A program made the position numbers and the translations under genes. The notes under the pieces are model-generated. The model was given only the letters and a program-made list of their open reading frames with translations, was not told the origin of the DNA and did no database searches. Below are positions 33,615 to 42,411 of a stretch of 64,000 nucleotides of DNA, one piece after another (position 1 is the first letter of the stretch; each line of letters opens with the position of its first letter). Origin of the DNA: Miltoncostaea oceani (GTDB lineage Bacteria > Actinomycetota > Thermoleophilia > Miltoncostaeales > Miltoncostaeaceae); assembly GCF_018141545.1 (NCBI RefSeq), contig NZ_CP064357.1:744001-808000 (forward strand), given 5' to 3'.

Positions 33615-33749
33615 TCCGGGACCCAGAAGCGAAAAAGGGAACGGCCCAGGGCCGCCAGCGCATAGTCGCTGCGTCGGGCCCGGACATGGCGTACCACCAG
33701 CCACGGAGCCCCGAACGTGCAACTTCGATGAGACGAGGGAGGTGAGAAA

Positions 33750-33944
33750 GTGATCTCAAGACTGAACGGCGCATTCCTTCGCCTCGCGACCCCGCGGGCC
33801 TCTCGTCGCGGCCTGGAGACCGTGGAGTGGGTTCTCGTCGGCGTCGCCGTCGTGCTCGTGGCCTTCTTCGCCTACCAGCTCCTCGGCCAGGAGATGGTCG
33901 ACTTCATCGGTCGTCTGACCGACGGCGTCTCCGAGGGCAACTAG
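33750..33944 (+). CDS. Flp-like pilin or small pilus-like membrane protein
   Basis: 64 residues from GTG, with a strong GGGAGGTGAG ribosome-binding site. A basic N-terminal leader (about 1-20) ends before GLETVEWVLVGVAVVLVAFF, one hydrophobic segment containing the glutamate at about position 5 after the leader cleavage point. This resembles class III signal peptides of Flp and type IV pilins (cleavage after G, E at +2 to +5). It could be a pilin substrate of the PilB/PilT/PilC machine in this window. A strong hairpin follows. Confidence 0.6.
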   Translation: MISRLNGAFLRLATPRASRRGLETVEWVLVGVAVVLVAFFAYQLLGQEMVDFIGRLTDGVSEGN

Positions 33945-33963
33945 CTCCGGAACCCGGATCTTT

Positions 33964-33998
33964 GAGTGAGGGCCGTCGGCTTCCGGCGGCCCTCACTC
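33964..33998 (+). terminator. Hairpin terminator after the pilin-like gene
   Basis: GAGTGAGGGCCG (33964-33975) pairs perfectly with CGGCCCTCACTC (33987-33998), 20 bp past the stop. Confidence 0.65.
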
Positions 33999-34036
33999 GG
34001 TACGCGAGGCCCCTGCGTCCGATCTCCCGGGCCGCG

Positions 34037-34042
34037 TAATGT
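34037..34042 (+). promoter_or_regulatory. -10-like hexamer TAATGT, leaderless
   Basis: TAATGT followed by 7 nt and the ATG at 34050; no ribosome-binding site. Confidence 0.42.
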
Positions 34043-34049
34043 CAGTGGC

Positions 34050-34550
34050 ATGACAACGACGCCCGCCTACACCCCCCTCGCCGTCCCTCCAAGCGTCGAG
34101 GCGCTCCTCGCCGAGTTCATGACCGAGCAGCTCGCGCCGGAGCTGCGCACCATCAAGGAGAAGCTCGCCCCAGGCGGGCACAAGGCGGATCTGTTCGAGG
34201 TCGGCCAGCGGGCGATTGCGCTGCGCTTCCAGATCTCCGAGTGGCTCGCCCGTGCCGAGCGTGAGCTCGACCGGCAGATGTCAGAGCGGTACCAGGCGAT
34301 CTGGGAGTCGAGCAAGGCGACTGCGACCGAGCAGGGGCTGCGCACGATGCCCGCCGAGCTGATCAAGATCAAGGCGCGTGAGGCCTGTGGTGACATGGCG
34401 GAGGCAGTCAAGCTGCTGGCCTATCACCGCAACGACCTGGACTCGCTCCAGAGCTTCGTCCAGACCGGGGTCCGCGTCATGCGCGACGAGGAGATGGGCC
34501 CGGCGGACGGCATCGGCGCAGCCGCGGGGCTCTGGCGGGGACCCGCCTAA
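34050..34550 (+). CDS. Hypothetical helical protein
   Basis: 166 residues from the ATG at 34050, supported by the leaderless promoter element. Almost entirely helical and charged (residues 20-130, including EFMTEQLAPELRTIKEKL and LARAERELDRQMSERYQ), with a Gly/Ala tail. The shape resembles phage-type recombination or packaging accessory proteins, but no family is recognised. Confidence 0.58.
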   Translation: MTTTPAYTPLAVPPSVEALLAEFMTEQLAPELRTIKEKLAPGGHKADLFEVGQRAIALRFQISEWLARAERELDRQMSERYQAIWESSKATATEQGLRTMPAELIKIKAREACGDMAEAVKLLAYHRNDLDSLQSFVQTGVRVMRDEEMGPADGIGAAAGLWRGPA

Positions 34551-34573
34551 GCCCCGCGGCGGTCCGCTCGACC

Positions 34574-35746
34574 TCAGGCCTTGAGCTGGCGCGAGAGGGA
34601 GGCCTCGGCCTTGATGGTTGCGCCGGCGAGGAAGCCGAGCACGCCGCGTAGGCGCGCCTCCTGACGACGGGCATCGGGCTGGAGGCGCGCGCGCCCCTGC
34701 TCTGACAGGTAGCCAGTCCGGGCGCAGAGCACCCGGGTGCGGTCGACCCAGGTTGCGTCATCGGGGGCGTTGGCGACCTGGCGCTGCTCTTCGCTGACAT
34801 GGTCGCAGTGCGGGCTGGCCATCCAGGCGCGGCATGCGTCGGCGACCAGGCGGGCGTGGGGCGTCGTCGCCCCGAGGATCGGAAGTCCGTGCTCGGCGTC
34901 GGAGGAGACGGTGAGCTGGTCGCGGATCCGGCGGATCTCGGCCACCTCGGACTCGTCGAGGGTGCTCCCTCCCCACTCACGCCCCTCGGAGACGGGGCGC
35001 CCGTAGCTCGGCGCCCAGGCCGCGGCCATGCAGACGCGGCCGCTGGTGAGGGGATCGAGCCCGGCGGCCTCACAGAGATCCTGGGCGGCCTCGAAGGCGA
35101 TCCGGCGCTCGGCGGGGAGGGCGTCGAGGTGGGAGGCGAGCGCCGCGGCAGCGCCCGGCCGGGGGCGGTCCGCATCCGTGATGGGGCGGCCGCTCCGGAT
35201 TGCGCTGACGGCCATCACGGCGCTCGGGCGCTCGCGGATCAGGGTGGAGAAGCACCCGTCGGCGCGACGCATGCTGGCGGCGATCGCCTCGGGCAGGCCC
35301 GCCGAGACCAGTCCTCCGTCCTCGTCGCTCGGGAGGCCGTAGTACGCGCGCGCCGCCTGCCCCATGCCCACGGTCCAGTATCCGGGCTCGACGCTGTCCT
35401 GGTAGAAGAAGGTGTGCTTGGCCTTGTGGTCGCCGTCGAGCATCAGGACGAAGGCGATGTCATCGCGCCAGCGATCGAGCGCCGGTTTGTAGCCCTCATG
35501 TCCGGGGTAGGCCTCGGGGAACCAGGCCATCATGGCGTTGTGAGCGAGGGCGAAGGCATCGACCTTGCGGGGGTCGGTCGCCTTGCCGGTCTCCAGGTCC
35601 GCCAGTAGCCATTGCCGGTCGATGCCGGCGCCGGCCAGCAGCGCGTAGGTCTCCCGGGCGCGTGCGGATCGTCCGGGGGTGTCAGCGTCAGCTCTACCCA
35701 CCGCGGCGGCGGGTCGGGATGCACTCGTGCTCTGACCTCGTCCCAT
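34574..35746 (-). CDS. Hypothetical protein
   Basis: 390 residues. Ala/Arg-rich and disordered at the start, then a mostly helical globular protein with WLLADLETGKAT near residue 46 and ILGATTPHARLVADACRAW near 290. No catalytic motif recognised. The ATG lies 8 nt after a TACATT hexamer. Convergent with the 34050 gene. Confidence 0.62.
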   Translation of the reverse strand: MGRGQSTSASRPAAAVGRADADTPGRSARARETYALLAGAGIDRQWLLADLETGKATDPRKVDAFALAHNAMMAWFPEAYPGHEGYKPALDRWRDDIAFVLMLDGDHKAKHTFFYQDSVEPGYWTVGMGQAARAYYGLPSDEDGGLVSAGLPEAIAASMRRADGCFSTLIRERPSAVMAVSAIRSGRPITDADRPRPGAAAALASHLDALPAERRIAFEAAQDLCEAAGLDPLTSGRVCMAAAWAPSYGRPVSEGREWGGSTLDESEVAEIRRIRDQLTVSSDAEHGLPILGATTPHARLVADACRAWMASPHCDHVSEEQRQVANAPDDATWVDRTRVLCARTGYLSEQGRARLQPDARRQEARLRGVLGFLAGATIKAEASLSRQLKA

Positions 35747-35754
35747 CGCGCTCG

Positions 35755-35760
35755 AATGTA
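35755..35760 (-). promoter_or_regulatory. -10-like hexamer TACATT, leaderless
   Basis: Minus-strand TACATT, 8-nt gap, then the ATG at 35746. Confidence 0.4.
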
Positions 35761-35776
35761 GGCGAGGGACCGGGGA

Positions 35777-36106
35777 TCACCCGCTTTTCGGGCCGAGGTG
35801 GCTCGCCAGCCACCGGCGGACCAGATCCTCGACCCGCGCGGAGACGTAGGGGTCGTGGGGGCGGCCGGCGATCTCCTTCAAGGACTCGACGACAGCGTCG
35901 ACCGGGGTCCCATGGTGAGCGGCGAACTCGAGGATGGCACAGGGGTGGAGCCGGAGATCGCGTACGGGGCCGGCGAGGCGCCGTGGCGGGACGCCCAGCA
36001 GGAGCTCGGCCTCGGCCAGGGTGGGCCACCCCGCCCACGGGTCCGACCAGACACATGACGCAGGATCGCTCACGGTCACGACCGTAGGTGCGCGCACGGG
36101 AGTCAT
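35777..36106 (-). CDS. Small hypothetical protein after the aminotransferase gene
   Basis: 109 residues from the ATG at 36106, 7 nt beyond the aminotransferase stop, so both are probably one operon. Helical C-terminal half (VVESLKEIAG, RVEDLVRRWLAS). A winged-helix-like N-terminal segment (LAEAELLLGVPPRRLAG) is possible. No family recognised. Confidence 0.5.
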   Translation of the reverse strand: MTPVRAPTVVTVSDPASCVWSDPWAGWPTLAEAELLLGVPPRRLAGPVRDLRLHPCAILEFAAHHGTPVDAVVESLKEIAGRPHDPYVSARVEDLVRRWLASHLGPKSG

Positions 36107-36113
36107 CCCATGC

Positions 36114-37475
36114 CTAGGGGCGCGCGGTCGCGACGAGGGCGGCGAACGCCTCGAGAGCCGCGAGCACGTGGTCGATGTCCGCGTCGGTGTGAGCGACCGA
36201 GACCGTCCACTGCTCATCCTGGCCGGGGGAGAGCAGGACTCCGTGGTTGACCATGACCAGCCACCAGAGGAACCCCAGCTCGTGATCGGGGAGGGTCTCG
36301 TATTCGCGGTAGTCCCGGAGCGGATCGCCCCAGAAGACCACCGTCCCCTTCAGGCCGATGCCGACGATGCGCGCCGGGATCCCCGCGGCATCGAGGATCG
36401 GGGGGCCCTCGATCCTCAGCCTCTCGTTGAGCCGGCTGGCACGCTCCACCGCTCCCCGGGTCAGGACCGACTCGAGGGCGGCGCTGCCGGCGGCGCAGGC
36501 GAGCGGGTTGGCAGCGAAGGTCGAGTAGTGGGGCGCCTCACCCGAGGCGACCACCGACAGGATCTCCGTCGATCCGAGTACCGCCCCCATCGGGATGCCG
36601 CCACCGATCCCCTTGCCCAGGCAGATCAGGTCCGGGTGCACGCCGAAGTGCCCGCTCGCTCCCCGCGGGCCGATCGTGCAGCCGGTCTTCACCTCGTCGA
36701 AGATCAGCAGCACGTCCTCATCGCGGCAGAGCTCGGCGAGCCCCTCCAGATATCCCGGCTCCGGTGAGATGAAGCTGACGTTCAGAAGGACCGGCTCGAT
36801 GATCAGGGCGCCGGGACGCCAGACCCTGATCAGGTGGCGTGCGGCGTCGAGGTCGTTGAAGGGGATGACCCGCGTCTGAGCCAGCGACCCGCTCGCATGG
36901 CAGGAGCCCCAGGGCACCGGGTCCGGCGTGCGGTCGGCACCGGCCCGTGAGAGAGCCGGGTGGGTCGAGATCATCAGCGGCTCGGTCGTACCGTGGTAGC
37001 CACCCTCGACCTTCAGCAGCCACGGGTTCCCGGTGAACGCGCGCGCCACCCGGACAGCCAGCGCGGTGGCCTCACTCCCCGAGTTGGTCAGCTGCGCCTG
37101 CTCGAAGCCGAACCGGGCGGTGAGGGTCTCGAGGTACTCGCGCGCCTCGGTGCTCGCCGTCCCGAAGTGGACCCCCAGCTCGGCCCGGCGGCTGATGGCC
37201 TCGGTGATGGTGGGGTGGGCGTGGCCGCTGACCATGGTCCCGAAGCCGAGGCTGAGGTCGACGTACTCGTTGCCGTCGAGATCGAGCACCCGGGAGCCGG
37301 CGCCCGAGGCGATCGCCAGCGGGTACGGGTCGTGGCTGTGGAGCTGGGTGCCGACACCCGCCGGTGCGAGCGAGGGCGTCGCCCCTGCCAGGCGGGCCGA
37401 AGCGGGGGTTCTCTGGACGAAGACCTCGAGCTGGTTCGCGATGAGCCGGTCGAGCCACGGGCGCGGATGAGACAT
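36114..37475 (-). CDS. Class III aminotransferase (glutamate-1-semialdehyde aminomutase-like)
   Basis: 453 residues from the ATG at 37475. The fold-type I PLP pattern is complete: LDLDGNEYVDLSLGFG, SGHAHPTITEAI, the TNSGSEATALAVRVARA cofactor loop, LLIFDEVKTG with the aspartate contacting PLP, and the Schiff-base lysine in LICLGKGIGGGIPMGA. The overall sequence is nearest to the HemL-like branch, but such enzymes on accessory replicons often work in other pathways, and no heme genes are nearby. It transfers or moves an amino group in the cytoplasm. The M14 peptidase gene is divergent, with only about 90 bp between starts. Confidence 0.85.
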   Translation of the reverse strand: MSHPRPWLDRLIANQLEVFVQRTPASARLAGATPSLAPAGVGTQLHSHDPYPLAIASGAGSRVLDLDGNEYVDLSLGFGTMVSGHAHPTITEAISRRAELGVHFGTASTEAREYLETLTARFGFEQAQLTNSGSEATALAVRVARAFTGNPWLLKVEGGYHGTTEPLMISTHPALSRAGADRTPDPVPWGSCHASGSLAQTRVIPFNDLDAARHLIRVWRPGALIIEPVLLNVSFISPEPGYLEGLAELCRDEDVLLIFDEVKTGCTIGPRGASGHFGVHPDLICLGKGIGGGIPMGAVLGSTEILSVVASGEAPHYSTFAANPLACAAGSAALESVLTRGAVERASRLNERLRIEGPPILDAAGIPARIVGIGLKGTVVFWGDPLRDYREYETLPDHELGFLWWLVMVNHGVLLSPGQDEQWTVSVAHTDADIDHVLAALEAFAALVATARP

Positions 37476-37563
37476 CCGCCGATACTGCGCCGCGGCGCCG
37501 GGGCGTCGATGGACCTTTCGCGTCGGCCTCAGAGATTGGCGCGGCCCCGGCGCCGGGGCGCAC

Positions 37564-39213
37564 ATGATCCGGCGCGTGCAGGCTGGAGATCACGAGCTCA
37601 CGCGCCTGATCGGCGCAGGCCCCGCCCGGGCGATCGCGGGTCTGGCGGAGAGCGGAGCACTACCGAGCGGCGATCCTGATCACCTCGATGCGCTGATCGG
37701 CCGTCTGGCCGGGGCACCGGGGAACGTGGCCCGCCTCGTGGGTTCCTCCTCCGCCGGCCGGCCGATCACGATGCTGAGCACGGGGACCGGGAGCCGGTCG
37801 GTGCTCGCCTGGGGCTATCCGCACCCTGATGAGCCCCTCGGCGCGATGGCCCTGGCCTGGCTCGCGGAGCGCGTCAGTGAGGGCGACCCGGCGCTCTCAG
37901 CTCTCGCTCGCTTCCACCTGGTCTTCTGCGCCGATCCCGACGGCGCCCGTATCAACCGGGCATGGGCGGAGTCGCCGAGCCTCGAGAACCTGCTCTCGAC
38001 TATCCGGCCGGAACATCTCGCGCGGGAGGCGGACTACGGCTTCCCGGTGCGCTACGGGCCGTTCGAGCAGCCAGATGATCTGGATGGCGCCCGCGCCTGC
38101 CATGAGGCGGCGAGATGCGTCGAGCCCTGGATCTGCGGGGTGATCTGCCGGCGTCACGGCCTCCCCGCCGGCCCGAGCGCCGAGTCGCTCGCACTCGCCA
38201 ACGCGATCCGGATCACACGACCGGATCTGGTCGCCTCCTGCCACGACACCGTGGTCGGGGGCTGCTTCACCTTCATCCTCCACCCGCCGGGGCACGAGGC
38301 TCTGGATGCACTCCGCGATATCCCGGGAGCTCTCGGCCTGGCACGACAGCTCGGCCAGAAGATCGATCACGGGCGCCCATGGCGCCCCGGTGAGATCGAC
38401 CTGATCCGGGAGCCGCGGATCGAGGGCGAGGCGCTCCGGTTCCTGAGGCGCCCGGGCATCGATCCCCAGCTGACCTACCTCGGTTGTGTCTCGGCGGCCC
38501 AGCACCTCCAGAGCGTCCTGCCCACCTCGCAGTTCATCGTGCCCGAGGCTCCTCACCTCTCGACGCCCGCCTTCGGCGACACCACGCCGCTCACACAGAC
38601 CCGCGAGCTCCGACTCAGCCATGAGGCGCGGCGGCGGGGGATGCGCTGGTGTCTTCGCGGCGTGCATCTCCTGCCGGATGGCACGGCCGCCGAGATCCTC
38701 TACCGGATGAGCGAGAGCGCGCCGGCCTACCTGCCGGTCCGCCGGCGCGTTGGCCCGTTGAGTCTGCCGGTCAGCGTCGGGATGCTCGGCATGGAGGCGG
38801 TCGCGGATCGGCGCTGGGCGTTGTCCCAGGTCGACGCGCTCTACCGGGGCCTGCCGGCGTGGCTGCGTGACAGCGATCACCCGATCGCGGCGGAGCGCCG
38901 GGCTCTGCGGACTCCGGCAGCCCACGTCAACGACCGCTCGCAGCAGATCTTCCGCCTGTCGCCCTACACCGACCGGGCCGCGAGCGTCGCTCACCAGGCC
39001 GACTTCACCTGGAGGTGGTCGATCGAGACCGCCCGCTGGGCCGGCCAGCTCGCACGCCTGATCGACGACGAGGGCGGGCCCCAGGACGCGCGCGAGCGGC
39101 TCGGTCGGCTGATCGGCCAGCTGACCGGCCCGCTGCCACAGACCATGCGCCGCTCAGAGGTCCGTCCTGCTGGCGCGGCCAGTCAGCTGGCGCGCATCGT
39201 CGCGATGATCTAG
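37564..39213 (+). CDS. M14-type zinc carboxypeptidase-like protein
   Basis: 549 residues. Residues about 55-330 resemble M14 metallocarboxypeptidases: GYPHPDEPLGAMAL gives the HxxE zinc pair (near residue 86), FCADPDGAR is the following conserved loop, and SCHDTVVGGCF near 225 supplies the third histidine. The expected catalytic glutamate could be in FIVPEAPHL. No signal peptide, so the protein is cytoplasmic. The C-terminal 200 residues are unrecognised and helical. It is divergent from an aminotransferase, and the pair may belong to one small-molecule or peptide pathway. Its 3' end overlaps the convergent exonuclease gene. Confidence 0.68.
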   Translation: MIRRVQAGDHELTRLIGAGPARAIAGLAESGALPSGDPDHLDALIGRLAGAPGNVARLVGSSSAGRPITMLSTGTGSRSVLAWGYPHPDEPLGAMALAWLAERVSEGDPALSALARFHLVFCADPDGARINRAWAESPSLENLLSTIRPEHLAREADYGFPVRYGPFEQPDDLDGARACHEAARCVEPWICGVICRRHGLPAGPSAESLALANAIRITRPDLVASCHDTVVGGCFTFILHPPGHEALDALRDIPGALGLARQLGQKIDHGRPWRPGEIDLIREPRIEGEALRFLRRPGIDPQLTYLGCVSAAQHLQSVLPTSQFIVPEAPHLSTPAFGDTTPLTQTRELRLSHEARRRGMRWCLRGVHLLPDGTAAEILYRMSESAPAYLPVRRRVGPLSLPVSVGMLGMEAVADRRWALSQVDALYRGLPAWLRDSDHPIAAERRALRTPAAHVNDRSQQIFRLSPYTDRAASVAHQADFTWRWSIETARWAGQLARLIDDEGGPQDARERLGRLIGQLTGPLPQTMRRSEVRPAGAASQLARIVAMI

Positions 39214-40145
39214 GCGGCTGCGGAGCGGGCGCTCGCCAGCTCACCGCGGCGCTCGCGCATGACGTCGGCCAGGCGCTCACGTGCGGCGTGGTGGAGGGCC
39301 ACCTGACGGCTGGCGGTCCAGATCCGATCGAGCTCGCCGACGCTCCGGGCGTGCTCGATCGCCATCTGGAGCCGGCCGCTGTCGTCCTTGCGGGCACGGT
39401 CCTTGGACAGACGCTTGAGGGAACCGCTGATGCGCGTCCGCACCGAGTCGCACGAGGACGCGATCTGCTCCTGCAGGCCGAGCTCCTCGGCGATGCGGGC
39501 GGTCTCGCGGGCGACCGGGTGGAGGATGGCGACGTCCAGGGCGGCGTACTCGATCTGGGAGGGGAGCAGGTCGCGCCGGCCCCAGTAGGAGGCCTGCTCT
39601 TCCTTGGCCAGCCCGGAGCCGAACAGCTCATCGCAGACCGCTGTGAGGGTCGCCGGCCGCTTGCCGTATTCAGGGTCGGCCTTCAGGCGCGCCTTGTGGA
39701 TCTCCTTCCAGGCGATGCAGGTGTCGAGCGTGTTCGGGAGCATCAGCCCGTGGTGGAAGGCGAACCACTCGATCTCGAAGGGGGAGTGGTGGATGACGGC
39801 CTGGCGGTCCGGGTCACCGAGGAAGCCCATCAGAGGCGCCGGGTTCACGCGGAAGCAGTCGATGACCGCCTGCTCGCGGCCGACCTCGGGGTCGTCCACG
39901 CCGATCTGGATCAGCCGGATCGCGCCCTTCCAGGCACCGAAGCCGTAGTTGGAGGCCGTCTCGATGTCGAGGGCGACGCTCGGGACGTCCCGGTAGCGAT
40001 TGATCATCTGCCGCAGCCCTGCCGCGCTGTCGATCGTCTCGAACCGGAGCAGGTCCTTCATCGGGCCGGGGGTGCTCGCCGTCTTCAGGCGACCTGCGTC
40101 ACTCGACTCGACGGGCCCTGCGGGCGCAGCTGTTCTCAGAGACAT
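39210..40145 (-). CDS. DEDD-family 3'-5' exonuclease (RNase D-like)
   Basis: 311 residues from the ATG at 40145, chosen because AGGGGG lies just upstream; starts at 40187 and 40061 are alternatives. The exonuclease motifs are in order: Exo I ALDIETAS near residue 58, Exo II with HHSPFEIEW near 121, and Exo III YAALDVAILHPV (YxxxD) near 200, the DEDDy type. The C-terminal 100 residues are helical but lack a recognisable HRDC. It should remove nucleotides from 3' ends of RNA or DNA using two metal ions. Confidence 0.82.
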   Translation of the reverse strand: MSLRTAAPAGPVESSDAGRLKTASTPGPMKDLLRFETIDSAAGLRQMINRYRDVPSVALDIETASNYGFGAWKGAIRLIQIGVDDPEVGREQAVIDCFRVNPAPLMGFLGDPDRQAVIHHSPFEIEWFAFHHGLMLPNTLDTCIAWKEIHKARLKADPEYGKRPATLTAVCDELFGSGLAKEEQASYWGRRDLLPSQIEYAALDVAILHPVARETARIAEELGLQEQIASSCDSVRTRISGSLKRLSKDRARKDDSGRLQMAIEHARSVGELDRIWTASRQVALHHAARERLADVMRERRGELASARSAAA

Positions 40146-40316
40146 GGTCCCCCTGGTCGCCTGAGCTGCTCTTCCCCGTGCCATCACAGATCACCATGCC
40201 AGCGATTCCGGGGGAGCTGCTCTTTTCACGACCCACCGTAGGACGTCAGGACGCGGCTGCATCACCGACCTGGATCCCGCCCTCTGTGACACGCGACCCT
40301 CCTGTGGAGATTGGCC

Positions 40317-41855
40317 ATGCTGATCGGGCGGGATGCCACAACTTCACTCGTGACTGATCACGAAGATGTCATCGGACTCGACCTCGGATCCGGGGTCATC
40401 AAGGTCGCCCTCGTCCGCGACGGCGTGCCGCTGGTTACCACCAGCCAGCCGCTGCCTGCCGGTGTGTTCGACCGCGGCCACCTCAAGAGCCCGGAGGTGC
40501 TGACCGCGGCCCTGCGCCAGATCTGGAAGGCGGCGAATCTCCAGAGCAAGAAGGTCCGCATCGCGATCGCAGACCCGACCCTCCAGGTGCGCACCTTCAA
40601 GATGCCGGACCCGGGCGATCGCGAGGAGCTGCGTTCGCTGCTCCAGCTGAACGCCTCGAGCCACTTCGACGGTCTGCCGCTCGGCAGCAACAATTTCGAC
40701 TTCGAAGAGGTCTGGCGCGAGGGCAAGCAGGTCGAGGTGGCGGTCGTCGCTTCTCCCCGCAGCCTGGTGGACAGCATCGTCGAAGTCGTCAAGAAGAGCG
40801 GACTCGAGCCGGTCGGCCTGGAGAGCCCCGCGACGGCGCTCGCCCGGGTGATCGACCCTCCCGCGGTCGGCGCCCCGTTCCTGGCGGTGATGGTCGACGC
40901 CGACATCACCCACCTGATCCTCGCCGAGAACGGCGCGGCCGTGTACACCCGCTCGTTCCCGTTCGGCAGCAACGACTTCGCGGGGGCCCTCGTCACCGGC
41001 GAGCGGTCGATCACCGCGGCTCGCGATCTCGTTCGACGGGTCGGTATCGGCTCCGACTACGACCGCGCGGTGGCACCAGATGTCGTCAGCGACGTCCAGA
41101 GTCGCCTGCTGGCGGTGTTCGACCGCTTCATCAAGGACCTCGACGACACGATCAACCTGGTCAGGGCCCTCGGGCGCCAGCCGGTGGACCACCTGATCGT
41201 CCTCGGGGAGGAAGCTCAGATCCTCGGCCTCAGCCAGGCGCTCACGGAGTACCTGCCCTCCGCCGGCACTCTCGCGCCGGTCGAGCTGGTCGAGGAGATC
41301 ACCTCGTCCCGGAGCGCAAGTCGCTTCGCCGTGGCGCTCGCGCTCTCACACCGCGGCGGGCCGAACCTGCTTGTCGTCGACCGGGCGCTGAGCAAGAAGG
41401 CCCGCTCCGAACTGGTGCGCGAGATCGAGGAAGGATCGCGCGTGAAGAAGAAGCGGGGCTCATCGATCCCGAAGCCCTACCTGATCGTGATCTGCGTCTG
41501 CTCGGCCGCGTTCCTGGCCGCATCCTTCCTCGGTAAGCCCGTCCAGGAGAAGGCAGAGCGCCTCGACTCCCAGGCCGGGCAGCTCGAGCTCGAGATCGCC
41601 GGCGGGGTGCCGGAGGGCAGGGACAGCGGACTCGACCTCGCCCTGGATGGGCGGCGCAACGCCGCCGATGCCCTCGCGGCGGCGGCGTCGCTTCCCCGGG
41701 CCCGCCAGGTCACCCTTGACGCGCAGGGCCTCCTTGTCGCCGTGCCGACCGGCTCGGCGCCGGCGGCGGTGGCCGCGCTCTCCGCGAAGGGCGTCACGGG
41801 CCAGATCCTTCCGGGCGACCAGATCCGCATCAACCTCCCCGGAGGGGACCGATGA
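40317..41855 (+). CDS. PilM-PilN fusion, type IV pilus assembly
   Basis: 512 residues. The ATG at 40317 is chosen over a TTG six bases earlier because GGAG lies 7 nt before it. Residues about 15-370 are an actin-like PilM fold (GLDLGSGVIKVAL at the start, VAVVASPRSLVDSI, and LIVLGEEAQILGLSQAL near residue 300). A basic segment (KKKRGSS), one membrane span (YLIVICVCSAAFLAASFLG) and a PilN-like outer domain follow. In most bacteria PilM and PilN are separate proteins that bind each other; here they are one polypeptide. The gene for the partner PilO overlaps by 4 nt. Together they form the inner-membrane alignment complex of the pilus. Confidence 0.82.
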   Translation: MLIGRDATTSLVTDHEDVIGLDLGSGVIKVALVRDGVPLVTTSQPLPAGVFDRGHLKSPEVLTAALRQIWKAANLQSKKVRIAIADPTLQVRTFKMPDPGDREELRSLLQLNASSHFDGLPLGSNNFDFEEVWREGKQVEVAVVASPRSLVDSIVEVVKKSGLEPVGLESPATALARVIDPPAVGAPFLAVMVDADITHLILAENGAAVYTRSFPFGSNDFAGALVTGERSITAARDLVRRVGIGSDYDRAVAPDVVSDVQSRLLAVFDRFIKDLDDTINLVRALGRQPVDHLIVLGEEAQILGLSQALTEYLPSAGTLAPVELVEEITSSRSASRFAVALALSHRGGPNLLVVDRALSKKARSELVREIEEGSRVKKKRGSSIPKPYLIVICVCSAAFLAASFLGKPVQEKAERLDSQAGQLELEIAGGVPEGRDSGLDLALDGRRNAADALAAAASLPRARQVTLDAQGLLVAVPTGSAPAAVAALSAKGVTGQILPGDQIRINLPGGDR

Positions 41856-42352
41856 CCCGCAAGACCGCACGCCAGAGTATCGTCGCCGCCGTCGTCGGGT
41901 TGATCGCCCTCTTCGGGATCGCCTACCTGACGGTCCTGCCGAGCTACTCGCAGATCAGCGACGCCGAGCGACGGATCGAGATCGTCCAGGCCGAGAAGCA
42001 GTCGCTGATCGACCCCTTGCTCGCCGTCCCCACCAAGCGGAACTCCGACAAGGACCAGGCCGCCATCCTCGCCGCCCGTGGTGACCTGACGATCGAGTCG
42101 ATCACCCCCGAGCCGGGGGTCCCCTTCAAGCAGCTCGTGCGCAATCCCTACACCGTCGTGGTCTCCGGATCCTCCGAGCAGCTCGCGGAGTTCGTCGCGG
42201 CGCTCGAGGAGACCGTCTTCGTCGAGGACGAAGCCCCCACGGGGACCAGGGGTGCCGTCGTGCTGAACCTCTCATCGCTCTCACTGACGCCCGCAAGCAG
42301 CGGCGCGGCGGTCACCGGGACCCTCGTCGTCGATTCCTTCTCGCGCAGCTGA
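41852..42352 (+). CDS. pilO: PilO-like pilus alignment protein
   Basis: 166 residues. One N-terminal membrane span (IVAAVVGLIALFGIAYLTVL), a short coiled coil (SDAERRIEIVQAEKQSL), then a ferredoxin-like outer domain with strands in YTVVVSGSSEQLAEFVAALE. This is the PilO layout. The ATGA overlap with the PilM-PilN gene indicates stoichiometric synthesis. It is followed 12 bp later by a strong hairpin. Confidence 0.78.
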   Translation: MTRKTARQSIVAAVVGLIALFGIAYLTVLPSYSQISDAERRIEIVQAEKQSLIDPLLAVPTKRNSDKDQAAILAARGDLTIESITPEPGVPFKQLVRNPYTVVVSGSSEQLAEFVAALEETVFVEDEAPTGTRGAVVLNLSSLSLTPASSGAAVTGTLVVDSFSRS

Positions 42353-42363
42353 GGCCGGTACGA

Positions 42364-42390
42364 CCGGGGGCCCCGATTCGGGGCCCCCGG
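42364..42390. terminator. Bidirectional hairpin between pilO and ssb-like gene
   Basis: CCGGGGGCCCCG (42364-42375) and its perfect complement at 42379-42390 with an ATT loop. It serves the convergent genes ending at 42352 and 42412. Confidence 0.7.
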
Positions 42391-42411
42391 ACGATCCCGA
42401 TCACACACGGA

